The position numbers were made by a program, and so were the translations under genes. From Rachicladosporium sp. CCFEE 5018 (Eukaryota > Ascomycota > Dothideomycetes > Cladosporiales > Cladosporiaceae), in the NCBI GenBank assembly GCA_002077045.2, contig KZ111150.1:912970-976969 (forward strand): a stretch of DNA of 64,000 nt. Reading direction: 5' to 3'. This document shows positions 33,287-45,072 of the stretch, piece after piece (position 1 is the first letter of the stretch; each line of letters opens with the position of its first letter). The notes under the pieces are model-generated. The model did not search any database and had not been told where the DNA came from. It was given only the letters and a program-made list of their open reading frames with translations.

Positions 33287-36200
33287 ACTTCAGCGCAAAG
33301 GGGAAAGTGGTGTCGACCTGCTGGAAGGGCTTGTAGATACTCCGCAGCATCTGCCTTGCGTTTTCCGTGTCCGTGGCGTTGAGGTTGACAGCGTTGCTCT
33401 TCTTGGTCTCGCGTCTGCCCTCCGCCAGTAAGCGCTTGACATTCGCGAGCTCAGCCTCTGTAGCTTGGCTGAGCAAAGCTTTGAGACTATCATTCTGAGC
33501 TTGAGTTGGCATCTTGATTGTACCCGGCCGCACACTGTTGGGATGTGGCTGTTGACCAACGGATGACTGTACATTGTCGCTGAGGCCTTGGTTGACTTGC
33601 CGAAGGGTGGCCATACGCCGTTCAACAGAGTCCTTGTCTTCTGGCTTCATGTCCTTCCCCGGCTGCGGCACAAACGCATACTGCTGTTGCTTCGGCGTTG
33701 CCTTCGGTCCTCCGAGACCAGCAGCGTTAGGATTCGGAATCTCCATCACATCATCACTCGCCGCCGACTGCGGTACTTGTGGCGATGGGCGCTTGCCAGG
33801 TACCTGCTGTTGTTGCTGTGGCGGCTGCTGTTGACCGTTGGCATGCATACCGTTAGCCATCTGGACACGATTCTGCATCTGCGCAGCATTCGGTCCACCC
33901 GCGTTTGCATTGCGCAGATTCTGTGTCTTTTGTGCCCAAGCTTCCCGCTTCCTCTTGTCAATCATTGCTTTGGCCTGTTCAACGGGCCAATTCTGAGCTG
34001 GAGGGAACCTCTCACGGAACATTGCTACTTCGGCGTCAGTGATGGGCTTATTTGGCGGCATAGGCACCTGCGCCGACAACTGGCCTGGTCTCATGTTGGG
34101 AGGTAGCTGCTGCTGCTGCTGTTGCTGCTGTTGTCGTTGTGCTTGCGACATCTGCGGTGGCTGTGTCATTTGCGCTGTAGGTGCTCCACCAGACTGCCCT
34201 CCATTCGCGTTGGGTGCACCTCCCTGCCCGGACATGTTGTTCTGCCCTTGAGTCTGCTGTAGTTGGTTGTTGTGCGCGTTCTGCAGAGCTTGTAGGCACA
34301 ACTGCACTTCCTCAGGCTTGCTCCTGAACCACGATTGCAGAAGCTGATTAAACTTCTGCATGATTCCCGGTTGCAAGACATTTTGATTCTGATGCAGATG
34401 TTGTCGCAGTCCACCCCAAGTAGTCACGTTTGGAGGAATCGAAGACAGGTTCAGCGCCTGTGGCGCAAGTACATCTTGAGGAAAGGGCCTAACCATCATC
34501 GCGGTGTACTGCGCACGTTGCTGCTTCTGAGCAGGGTTCATTTGTCCGGGGTTGTTAGCTGGTTGTTGCTGGTCTTGCGGTTGCTGCATTTGCTGCTGCT
34601 GCTGTTGTAACTGCTTTTGCCGCAATTGCTGCTGCTGTTGCATGTGTTGCTGTTGCTGCAGCATTCGGGCCTGCAGTTCGGCCTGCGTCATACCCGGTGG
34701 TAGCTGCGGAAGTCCTTGACCCGCCGCCTTTTGAGGCATGCCCATCTGCTGCATACCATTGGCCATGCCGTTCATGGTGACCTGTCCATTCTGTCCTTGC
34801 ACGCCGCCCATGTTCGGCATGTTGTTGCGAGCGTTCTGCGGAGGATTGCCGAACTTTTGCGCCGCATACATCCTCAGGAATTGCGCCATCTGATCTCGCG
34901 GCATTTGCTGTAGCTTAGCCTGGGCACCTGGATCTAGGGTAGCCATTAGCTCCACGACGTTGGTTGGCGGTCGGGGTTGTTGAGTGTTGCCCGGTGGGCC
35001 ATTTTGCAGACCCTGAGCATTGTTGCGATTCATCATCTGGTGATGTTGTAGCAATGCGTTGACATTGTTAGCTTGTAGGTTCTGCTGATTGGCCTGCGCT
35101 GTTTGGTTCATGTTAGCTGCGCGATTCGGCTGTTGCGGCGTACCCGTCGGTGGTCCTCCCGGGGGCTGCATGGGTCGATTGAGCATCGGCATGGCAGGGC
35201 TACCACCAGCGGGACCAGTCAAAGCATTAGGCGTTGCCAAGCTGTTCACATGGTTGTGCATTGCGGCCTGCTGCAGTGCTTGCTGTTGCTGCTGAATCGC
35301 ACTCTGCATCCTGAGCTGCTCCTGCCGGTCTTGGCGTTGCTTCTCCATCGCAATCATCTGAAGGTTCATCTGCTGCTCCTTCGACAGGTTGGCCTGAGGC
35401 TGCGACATTGCATTGCCGTTGTTTGCGTTCAGCATGGCCGGGTTGATGCCGTTGTTGCCGCCTTGCAGATTCGACGCGTTCATCTGCTGTGGGTTGACGA
35501 AGGGAAGATTGGCATTATTGCTCGCTGGGACGACTTGCTCACCCGACTTTTGCATCTCCAACGCGCTAGCCTGCTTGGCCATGATAGAAGAAAAGTCGAA
35601 CTCCTGCCCGCCCGGCAAACCCATCTGGTTCTGCTGCAAACTACCGCCAGCGACGCCCTGACCTGCCATACCCTGTTGCATCATCTGCAGTTTCATCTGG
35701 TGCTGCTTGAACAGATCATTCCTAGCTTTGTTGACCAGTAGGTGCATTGCTGGATCTTGGCCGGATGCTTGAGCTTGCTGTCGTTGTTGATCGTTCAGAT
35801 TTCGAGTAGCCTGCATTCGCAGCTCAAGTCGCTTCTGATCACCCATACTTTGGAACCATCGTTGCGCCAAGGCAAAGATCTGCTGCTGAGTGGGAGGTTG
35901 TAGCTGTTGCTGCGGATTCATGCCAATGCCATTCTGCATCATGTTCTGCTGTGTTTCGGCATTCTGTGAGTTCTGCTGTTGCATCGATGGCGCCATTAAA
36001 TTCTGCGGATTCATTGTGTCATTGCCTAGCTGCTGAAGTTGTTGCATATTCACATTTTGCATGGGCGCGTTCATCGGGAAGCCGTTGTTCATGTTGCCGT
36101 TGCCCATCATGTTGTTGCCATTGCCATTCATCCCCATATTGAGATTGGCAGAATTGATGTTCATTTGCTGTGGTACTTGCTGAGGCTGCGGCAGCATGTT

Positions 36201-36639
36201 CTGAGACGCAGCATTCTGTTGACGGCGAATGTGGATGTCGTTGAGCTTTTTCTGAATCTGCTGCATGTACATCTCTTTGTTGGGTGACGAGCGAACTGTC
36301 TGGATCTCGAAATTCTGAGCCGTACTGAGACATTTGGTGATGTTGGGTTCGAGTTGCCGCAGCTGTGTTATTCTGTGAAGGCACCTCATCAGCACGTGTC
36401 ATGACAAGTACGAAGTGAAGTGAAGTGAGTACGCACAACTGCATCGTCCGATTCGCCCGCTGCGCGATATCAAACGTCGACTGCCATGAGCCTTGAAATT
36501 CAGGCAAACCAATCTTGAGGTCGTGCATTATCTTGGCGTAGAGCTGTTGCTGCTGATTGCCAGGCTGCGGCTGTTGCATTGTATTCATCCCCTGCCCTTG
36601 GCTTGGCATGCCGTTCGGCATCATCTTGATCTGCTCCAT
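32707..36639 (-). CDS. med15: Mediator subunit 15 (Med15/Gal11), nearly complete, C-terminus cut by gap
   Basis: Exon 1 is 36639-36437 and exon 2 is 36372-32707; about 1289 codons are present before the gap. After the helical N-terminus the protein is dominated by Gln, Asn and Met runs, including long poly-Gln tracts around 34080-34140 and 34560-34660. A conserved, more ordered block appears near the end: LKALLSQATEAELANVKRLL, QMLRSIYKPFQQVDTTFPFALKFP, then FSPDRIKEIIRAKFQVFYNWEEN, which matches the fungal Med15 domain. Med15 is a tail subunit of Mediator and receives activators. The frame ends in the gap at SSPEA; the missing tail, about 294 codons, is found at 49553-50434, directly after a 580-base identical overlap. 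The ATG at 36639 matches that of the left-arm copy. Confidence 0.85.
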
Positions 36640-39597
36640 CTTCTCTTTAAACCTGCCGAGTGAAGGCGATGGTGTATGCGAGGGAGTGAGGCAGACCACG
36701 AGGGTCGCTTAGTCGGCGTAAGGCTACTTCATGCGTTTGCAGTGTCTGTGGCGGTATGATATTCGATGAATGCCGTCTAAATCACCGCACTACCAGATAT
36801 CGTCTAGGTTGGGTAATGAGGAGTGCAGCAGTCGAGTGAGGAAGAAAGTGCGTTGAGACCAGAGTCGGTAGTACAAGCGCTGCAGGTAGCCTTCCGGTCA
36901 CCAGCGTGCACAAAGCCGGTGCGCGATACCGCCTCGCTCGTGCGCCTCAGACCAGACGAAGCGATATATTGATGTCGAGGGTCTATGTGGCTGACCAAGG
37001 GTGGTATATGCGATCGCAAAGGATGATTGAGATGCCGAAGCGAGGTGAGTAACGTTCAAAACAATGCTCGTGAGCAAAAAGGTCAGGTCAGCCAAAGAGT
37101 GGTCAGCAATGGTTTGTGAGTGGTGCTGATCGCGGAGCTTGTCGAGGTTGTGTGGCTGTAGAGCCTGTCAGATGCTGAGAGGCCGCTCCACGTCGATGTC
37201 TTTTCGAGGCAACTCGGTATACAATAATCTGTAGTCGCCTCCTCGACTTCCACGACTTCACACAGGGAAGACGTGAGGCATACGGGACTCACTTGCGACG
37301 ACGAACGAGCATGAAGCGCTGCTAGCGCGATGCCCCAAGCAGGGATCTCCCGGCGCTGATGATCTGTCTCGCTTTCTACCGGATCGTCACACCCTGCTTT
37401 CTTATGGTTCTACGGAGTAGTTCCGACTGTTCCAACACTACATAACTGCATTTCATTCCGAGCAGTGCCTCCCATGGGACTTGCTCAATTATATATCAGA
37501 TAGCTGGTCTGCGTCCGGAGATGCGCGCAATCATCCACTGCCAGCACAACCATGGACAAACCATGAACGCACAAGCCAAGTCCAGAGCCGCCCAGTCCCC
37601 TCTCCAAGATCCCTGTCCAGCGCGGTTGTCTCACAGGTGGGGAGCAGATTACCTTGAGATGTTACCAAGACATTGAGATTTGATGATTACGCAACGAGAT
37701 TGCTCACCCATCTGCCTGGCCGACTTTTTACAATGCTGCCATCTGGATTATTTGATAGCATTCTCGGTCGCGCTGATCGACAGTGGGAAACACGTTGTGG
37801 AGCATCCACTCGGCTCCTGCACCGCAGCCGCCGCAAGCCATGTTTTGTCCCCGCAACTCAAAGGGGCACGCGCGGGCGGGCGCGAACCGTAAGCCGCTGA
37901 CACAATGGCACCTGACTCGGATTGAACATCATGAACCTCAACTTTGTCAATTCGGCACTCCCGCATGCGACAGAAGCGGACCTCTCATCGAATCTCTGTG
38001 AAGGCGAATGCAAAAACATGCGAGACCGTGATAGTGCAAACGGGGTCTACATTGTGAGTGAGAGATGGGGTTGCGTTCTCCGCTGACTCTCCAGGGCAGG
38101 ACGGCCAGCTTCTCGTTGTCGCGGTGCAACATGTTCAAGTAGCGCGATAGTCAGAATCCCTCGAAATTGGTCCGCTGCTTCTGTCACTCGCGTGACACCG
38201 AGGATGATTTTCGAATGCGCTTGCGCTGTAAGAGATTCAGGGGTTTAGAGGAGAACGCCCAGAGCTGATGCTACCGTAGCGTGGGGTGTGTATTGGAGCG
38301 TCGAGAGCATCCCGAATTGTTATTGCATCGTGCTGTGTAGCGATCCTCCGCCTGTGGAAGGTACAGCCTGCATTGCTCCTACATTGCTGTACTCGAACGA
38401 ATATTACTGGTCGCTATGATCTTCTGCGATACCCAATGTCGACCTGCCTGTCATCAATCCTTCCGCCGCAGGCTCCGGCAATCCCGACGCCTGCACCGAG
38501 CTCCTCGGACTCTCCGTCTCTCTATCTTTCAATCCACGTACAAATAATTTTGCCTTCCCTATGTACTTCGGTAATGGATCTTGCCCATACCTGTCCTCAT
38601 CTCGAATCGCAATGTCGATGGCGCGATCGTGAGAGACTCTCACGATGGTAGAGAATTTGTTGCTGTAAGATGCACCACTCGAAATCAGATTGAAGAAGCC
38701 GACTGCTACTGCCACGAGCGTCGCCATGATAGCAGCGCCGTACGGCGCCCAAAGACGTTGCGGGCTGTAGGCGTATGCGTTGTAAGTGTACGTCACAGAC
38801 ACAGATATCATCTCAGTCAGATTGGCGTGTACTGAGCTGATGCTGAGCAGAGACAGGGTCATGTTTCGAAACAGTTCCTCGAGGGTGTCTTTAAACGGCA
38901 GCCACACTAAGTTTGGGGGTTCGAGGTCAGGTGACAGACCGGTGTAATTGCGATAGACGGGCCAGAGCGCGTCAGTATATGCAAGATCCGTGGACAAGAT
39001 CTGAGTGTAGGCAGTCTTATGTACGACGTCCCAGTATAGATGGCCCACTAGGAGTTCGCCGATGATTTGCATGAGCGACAGATACGATTTGACCCGTGGA
39101 TCATTCAGCGAAAATGCTCCGGGGAACTCGAGATGGTTCTGCCCTTTCGCATCTTGTGATAAGAACCTTACGGGATTCCGCGTACGAGTTGATTGCATTG
39201 AAACGCTCTGCTCTCCGTCGACATACGTCGCCGCGATATTATATGTAGTGTTGTATAGAGTACAGTTCAGTATCGTGATACCTTCAGCGCTTGCACCTTT
39301 CGTCGAGTTTATGTCGCGGTGCGCTACGAAAATCGCCTGTGCATGGCGCCAGTCAGTGCCAAGGTACTTAGGTTCGGTGGTGCCAATAGCGTAAGGCACG
39401 CGACCCCATGTAGCATATGCCTTGTGATCGTTGGTGCCGTTAGCAACCCATGACACGAAGTAGCTGTTCGCGGCGTTGAGACACGCCGTTGAACCGTTCA
39501 AGCACGGTACGCCGGCATTGGTGAGTTCCACAGCGATGCCAGAGGAATTGTTGGCTTCATCACATTGGAGCGAAGGACCGTCAAACTCGAGCACCGC
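35691..39597 (-). repeat. Right arm of inverted duplication (matches 29076-32606)
   Basis: Reverse-oriented counterpart of the left arm. It extends beyond it into the rest of Med15 (35690-32707), which the left arm lacks because of the gap. Substitutions throughout show two distinct sequences and not one assembled twice. Confidence 0.85.
36640..38403. other. Intergenic region between Med15 and gene C half, right arm
   Basis: About 1.76 kb without a supported gene. The segments 36700-37210 and 37555-37970 match the left-arm region 30250-31660 in inverse orientation. About 400 bases near 37980-38400 have no clear counterpart, so the arms differ by at least one indel. Frames such as 37673-37900 exist in both arms but carry no known domain. 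Confidence 0.5.
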
Positions 39598-39600
39598 GCA
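38404..39600 (-). pseudogene. Gene C copy 3: 3' half only
   Basis: The minus-strand frame matches gene C from the codon after the copy 1 breakpoint (39597) to a stop ending at 38404, about 397 codons. The ectodomain part with Asn-x-Ser/Thr sites, the membrane segment LWAPYGAAIMATLVAVAVGFF and the tail DRAIDIAIRDEDRYGQDPLPKYIG are intact, and the codon mutated to a stop in copy 2 is CAA here. Sequence upstream of 39597 (frame open to 39642) is unrelated to gene C and supplies no membrane segments. Together with the 5' half at 4742-5425 it accounts for every codon of one gene with none lost, so the two pieces look like halves of one broken copy. Expression as a separate protein is possible but unlikely. 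Confidence 0.75.
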
Positions 39601-40644
39601 GGGGCAAACAATATATGCGAGTCTCGAACCTGCAGCGATCAAGGTTCGTCAAATGTTGGGGAAGGACTGTGGAGATTTCGGAGCATGGTCACAGCTCAGG
39701 TTCATGCAGACGCGAGCAAATCGATCAGTGTTGATTTGTCTACCTCGTATGAGCGTCCGTATCGCTTTCAGCTCGTACCATGTAGACAAGTGCTACCGTC
39801 AATCTATCATTATAACATCTGAATCCTTCGCGAATGACTTCCTACCTCGCTCTGCATTCCGCCGCAGCTGAAAGTACGGCATCCTACCACGTGTGTCACG
39901 TGCAAGCCACGCGAGAAAAACCTTCTCGGCAACGCTCACGTTCAAGACTCGACCTCACTTCCCAAAAGTCGGTTTTGAACCCTTCAGTCCCGTTCCTTTC
40001 GCCCATCCAGTATACTCGCTCTCGGCATCGTTGGCAAAGCATTTCGGCGCTCTCAGCATCAAGCTTGCCAACCGCCACCAGAATCCCACATCCAGCAATT
40101 CATCCGCCTTCCAAGACGAGGCGTCGGCTTGGCGGTGTTGGCACAGCGCCCACGCGCCATACAAAGCACGCTCTGGACTCCTGTGCCAATGCTCGGCCTA
40201 CATGAACACCCTGCAAAACGTGGCTTGCAACACGATGCTACGGCCCGCGCTTGCGTTCAGCGAGATGGCTCGCACTCACTGGTCCCCGTCTGCCGGCCCC
40301 ATGGGGAGAGTGGACGGAATTTATCCATGTCTCTTTGTTTGCGAAGGCGAGCCGGCGTCGTGCCCGAATCGAGGGTGGTGGGGATTTTGCTGTATGGAGT
40401 GCTTGCTGCGCCGCCGCTGTGCGACATATCCGACCATGTCCCTTGGCGCATGAGGGATTGGGGGCGGCAGATGCGCTGGTGTATCTTGTTTGCTCTCAGC
40501 TCCCGTTCAACCGGCGTAGATTGGACCGGGTGTTGGGGTGATACACATGTATAAGACCCCATGTCCCCTGCCGCTGTCATGTAAGGCTGAGTCCCGCGCT
40601 TTCTTTTCTCTCTTTCTGCTGTGTTCCTCAGGTCTCTGTTCAGC
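39601..40644. other. Intergenic region upstream of MFS gene
   Basis: About 1 kb starting at the gene C breakpoint. Overlapping frames on both strands (39834-40554) have no recognisable domain and read as shadows of GC-rich DNA. CACGTGTGTCACGTGC at 39889-39904 contains two CACGTG-like sites and a partial palindrome, a possible basic helix-loop-helix binding site, about 750 bases before the MFS start. The stretch 40560-40640 is pyrimidine-rich, as expected for a leader. Confidence 0.45.
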
Positions 40645-42300
40645 ATGGCGGACGTCAAGGCACCAGTCGATACGCATGAGGATCGTTCGCTGTCGGACGT
40701 TGACAATGAGAAACACCATGCTCAGCATCACACTGCCGCCATTGCGGAGAACCTCGACGATTTGGATGATCCCGATGCTGGCAAGTCCGCTGAGGAGCGC
40801 GCTGCTATCGTACGGACCACCACTGCCACTCGAATTCGACGTTGAATCACTGACATGGTCCACAGGACAAAGCTCTGATGCGTAAAGTGGACCTCTGGCT
40901 CATTCCGTGGCTATGTCTGCTCTACCTGCTATCCTTTTTAGACCGGACCAACATCGGCAATGCCAGGCTCGCGGGTATGGAGAAGTCGCTGAACATGACG
41001 AAACACCCGCATTACTACAACAACACCCTCACGATCTTCTTCATTTCCTACGCACTCGCTGAGCCGGTCACCAACGTGTTGCTCAAGCGATTGACACCCA
41101 GAGTGTTTTTCACCGGAATCATCCTAACATGGGGCCTGATCATGACGCTCATGGGTCTTGTCACCAGCTACGGCGGCCTACTCGCTTGCCGTTGGTTCTT
41201 GGGGTTGGCAGAGGCCGGCTTGTTCCCAGGTAAATAATCTTATACAGCTCCCACTACTTCCCTAGTAGCTGACACAATCTACAGGCGTCAACTACTACCT
41301 CTCCTGCTGGTACAAGCGCTCCGAACTCGGCGTCCGTGCTGCGACCTTCTTCTCCGCCGCCGCCCTCGCCGGGTCCTTCGGTGGACTACTTGCTGCTGCC
41401 ATCGCGAAAATGAACGGCGTAGGCGGCAAGCCCGGCTGGGCGTGGATCTTCATCATCGAAGGTATCGCGACCATGTTCGTCGGCTGCTTCTGCTGGTGGA
41501 TGGTCTTCGACTGGCCCGCGACAGCCCGCTTTCTGTCGCCTGAGGACCGCATTCGTCTGCGCCGCCGTCTTGCAGCCGACAATCAGTCGAGCAGTGCGGA
41601 GGAGTACGATAAGCGTCACATCATCGCTGCGCTAAAGGACTGGAAGTGCTACGCTTACGCCTTCATCTACATGGGCGTGCTCATGCCGCTTTACGCTTTC
41701 TCACTCTTCCTTCCCACCATTCTGGCTGGTATGGGCTACGCCGGTACCAAGGCGCAGCTCCTCTCTGTCCCGCCCTACGCCTGCGCCGCCGCAATGACGA
41801 TCTTCGTTGGTTGGGTTGCCGATCGCACTCGCCAACGAGGACTCTGCAACATGGTCGTCGTTTCATTCGCGATCGTGGGCTTCACGATGTTGATCAGTAC
41901 TAAGAACCCACACATCCAATACGCTGGGACCTTTTTGGGTGCCATGGGCATCTATCCGACCATCCCCAACACGCTCTCGTGGGCCAGCAACAACATCGAG
42001 GGCGTTTACAAGCGCGGTGTTATTATCGGCATTGTTGTCGGCTGGGGCAATCTTAATGGTGTTGTGTCATCGAACATCTTCCTCGCTGAGCAGAAGCCAA
42101 GGTACTGGACAGGCCATGGAACTGTTCTGGGCTACTTAATTGTCTGTGTGCTTGGAGGCACGATCTTCATCTACACCAAGCTGAGGATGGAGAACAAGGC
42201 TAGGTTGAGCGGGAAGAGGGATGCCATGCATGCTGGGAAGACGGATGACCAGATCTGGCTTGCGGGTGACAACAGGCCTGACTTCATCTACACCTTGTAG
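40645..42300 (+). CDS. MFS transporter, anion:cation symporter (allantoate/vitamin permease) type
   Basis: Three exons, 40645-40809, 40866-41229 and 41285-42300, encode 514 residues. The introns are 56 and 55 bases (GTACGG/CACAG and GTAAAT/CTACAG). An acidic, His-rich cytosolic N-terminus (about 1-55) precedes twelve predicted membrane segments. Segment 1 contains LIPWLCLLYLLSFLDRTNIGNARLAGM, the signature of the Dal5/Tna1-like ACS family, whose members import allantoate, nicotinate, pantothenate, biotin and similar anions with protons. Further family features are ACRWFLGLAEAGLFPG (segment 4, interrupted by intron 2), SCWYKRSELGVRAA and FLPTILAGMGYAGTKAQLLSVPPY. The C-terminus is hydrophilic. 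The substrate cannot be chosen from the sequence. Confidence 0.88.
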
Positions 42301-42964
42301 AGGATTGGCTAGACTTCATAGAGCGCATTGGCGATGGTGACTTGGGTATGTAGAACTGTCCGAGCTATCAATAGTCTTGACCACACTCCCTCTGTTACGA
42401 CAGATTCCCCCCGCTCGTAGTAGACTTGTCGCCTGCAATATTTGGTCTGGCCATGTCGGAGTTGTCCGGCGAGGCAGGGTACGTTGGCGTAGTGAGGTAT
42501 CTGTATCGATGTTCTGATGGTCGAGTGTTTCACGACTCATGGTCGCGGGCATCTGCAGCTCGACGTCACCGTCGTTGGCCTGACCAACCCCACCACATCG
42601 CAGCCACAACCTTTTGCTTGAGATACGTTCCGTGACATGTGAGACTTTCCTTCCCTCTTCATCCTGCCGTCTCGCCGCCTCCCGTCCGGGTGAGACTATC
42701 TTGAGTGCGGTGTGCTACAATCGCGCCTCACCTCTGGCTATCTCAACCATTCTTGCCTCAGTCGTGTCTTGAACAGCGTTGAGCGTCCTTTCTTCACTTC
42801 ACGACTGCCGGCCAGGAAGAAGCAGAGCCCGCGGTGAGCTCTTGCACCATTCGGACTTCACCGAGCACGTGCAAAACAGACTCTCCCACGCTACTCGCCT
42901 TCCTCGACTTTATATATCCAGTATCACTCCACCGTCATTCTCTACCAAACCCCCGTGGCCGGCA
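42301..42964. other. Intergenic region before the repeat-rich charged protein
   Basis: About 660 bases. Frames at 42309-42635 are short and overlapping. The last 180 bases are pyrimidine-rich and continue open into the downstream frame, most likely as its 5' leader. Confidence 0.5.
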
Positions 42965-45072
42965 ATGTCCCGCCGCTACGACGACAGAGACGGGGACTAC
43001 TACCCTCGCCCACGCAAGGAGCGGAACTACGACGACGAGCTCGACATCGACATCGATATCCGCGAACAACGCCGGGCACCACGTGCAGACACAGTCCTCG
43101 ATCGACCCCGCGAACGCGAGCGAGGTCCCCGACAGCCTGATTTTCTACGAGAAGATTACGGGAAGACTAGTCAAGCTGGCGCCCTTGTGATCCGCGAAGA
43201 CCGCAGTGAAGTACGGGATCGCGATCGGGACCGAGATCGACGAGTGCCGTACCCACAAAGTGATCGAGGTGGTGATCGAGACGAGGAGATCATATACAGA
43301 GATCAGGTAAGGAGTCGAGCAGGGAGTCGCCCACCTGCGAGAGTGGAGAGGGTGGAGAAGGATATTGATATCGATATCAATATTCGCCATGACCACGATG
43401 ACGATGCGAGGAGCGGGGTTGGCAGACGACCGCCGCCAGCGAAGAGTGATGTTGGTGGGAGGAGCGAGTACCGAGAGCGAGAGACGGAGGAGATCAGATT
43501 TCGGAGGGGTGGAGGGGATCGCGCGCCACCGCCGCCGAGGAGTGTGGTGAGGGAAACGGAAGAGATCGACATTCGCGAGAGACGGAGAGAGGATGTACGG
43601 GGCCCTGCTAGAGGGAGAGATCATGAAGACGAGATTGATATCCGCATCCGTGAACGCGATCGATCTGAACCGCCGCCACCAAGGCCAAGATCGAGGAGTC
43701 GTGGTGTGCTCGTGGGAAGGAAAGAGGAAGAGTGGATTGTCCGGAGACCACGATCACCAAGTCCAGCACCGCCACGCGAGGTAGAAAAAGAGACGATCGT
43801 CATACGCCGCAAAGAACGCTCACCTAGCCCAGTCCCACCACCAGTCCGCGAAGTCGAGAAGGAGAGAATCATCATTCGCCGCCGAGAGCGCTCGCCTTCT
43901 CCGGCACCTGTTCCCCGCGAGCCAACACCGCCACCACTTATCGAACCCATCATTCGACCTCCGATCATCCAAGAAGTCATCACGCACCATCGCCACATCG
44001 ACCATGGCATCGAGCGCTGGCGCTCACCAAGTCCTGATCTTCCACCTCCAGCCCCACCAAGTCCACCCCGCGAAGACAATCTCGAAATTGAACTCCACCG
44101 CTCCGGCACGAGGAACGGCAAGCACTTCGACGAAGACGTTGTCATAGATATCAACGAGCGCTCTCGCGGTAACGCCCGCCAGCCAGTCGCTCGCAGACGA
44201 TCTCTCAGCTCATCAGACCATCATACCCATCGCTCCCGCTCTAACAGTCGCCACCGTGGAGGTCTCCGCCCTCGAGACGGCGTGAATGACGAAGCAGGTT
44301 ACTACAACCGTCGTGCTCGCTCTCGAGGATACCCAGGAGAAGCTCGTAATGGCGCCACTCGCGATTGGGGTCTAGTCGATATCCCACCTGGCACTGAGAA
44401 AGTCCGTATGGACGGCATCGGAGGCGGAAGACAAGAAATTTCCTGGCAGCAGTACAATGGCGATCGACGCAGTAAGTTCGTGACCGGAGATAGCGTCTAC
44501 GAGGACCCAGAATGGGGTCGAGGTGGACGACGGTCGCCATCGGACAGAGGGATGCCACCTGCAGCTCCTGCACCTCCGAGGGAGAGGCAGACGACGGAGG
44601 AGATACGAATTACGGAACGCAGGATCACTGAGGGAACGCACAAGGGCAGGACGAAGGACAAGATGTGGACTGAGATCACGAAAGACTTGGTGATCAAAGA
44701 GGCGATTGATGAGTGCGGGTACAGCTACGAAGAGACGGACGAGTTCTTCTATGTTATCGAGTATCTGCGCTACGTTCGTCATCTTAATTTGCCTGGAGTT
44801 CTTGGCCAATTCACTAATTATATCCACAGGAAGACGTCCTCCGCCTTGTCGAGCTGACCGAGGATATCCGCCGCGAGCGCCGCGAGAGGATCCGGGAGCT
44901 GCAATGGGAGCGCGAAGAGGCTGAGCGGAAGAGCGCGCCGATGAGAGCGATCATGCCGCCTCCACTGCCAAGTATCGGAGGGAGGGGAGACGACTATGAG
45001 GAGGTAATCAAGGAGCGCGAGGTCTATGTTGACCGGAGTGGCCCTGCTTGGGGAAGAGGCGGGAGAAGGTAA
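42965..45072 (+). CDS. Charged, repeat-rich protein with C-terminal DUF8035-like block
   Basis: Exons 42965-44773 and 44830-45072 encode 683 residues; the phase-0 intron is 56 bases with an unusual GTTCGT donor. The first 480 or so residues are Arg/Asp/Glu-rich with recurring EEIDIRERRRED- and DIDINIR-like units and about three repeats of the type IVIRRKERSPSPxPPPxREVEKE, reminiscent of RS-rich nuclear proteins. From about 590 the sequence is ordered: DMWTEITKDLVIKEAID-like helix, CGYSYEETDEFFYVIEYLRY, then EDVLRLVELTEDIRRERRERI after the splice. I match this to a domain of unknown function in fungi (DUF8035). The splice is supported because it restores YLRYEDVLRL; without it the frame ends 28 codons later in unrelated sequence. 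Confidence 0.75.

Noticed and set aside
34080..34660. CTG/TTG trinucleotide runs as a microsatellite or CRISPR-like array
   Set aside because: They encode Gln tracts within Med15 on the minus strand and have no spacer structure.
39834..40554. Several overlapping open frames on both strands
   Set aside because: No domain, no signal peptide, no splice continuity, and frames on all strands at once, which is typical of stop-poor GC-rich DNA.
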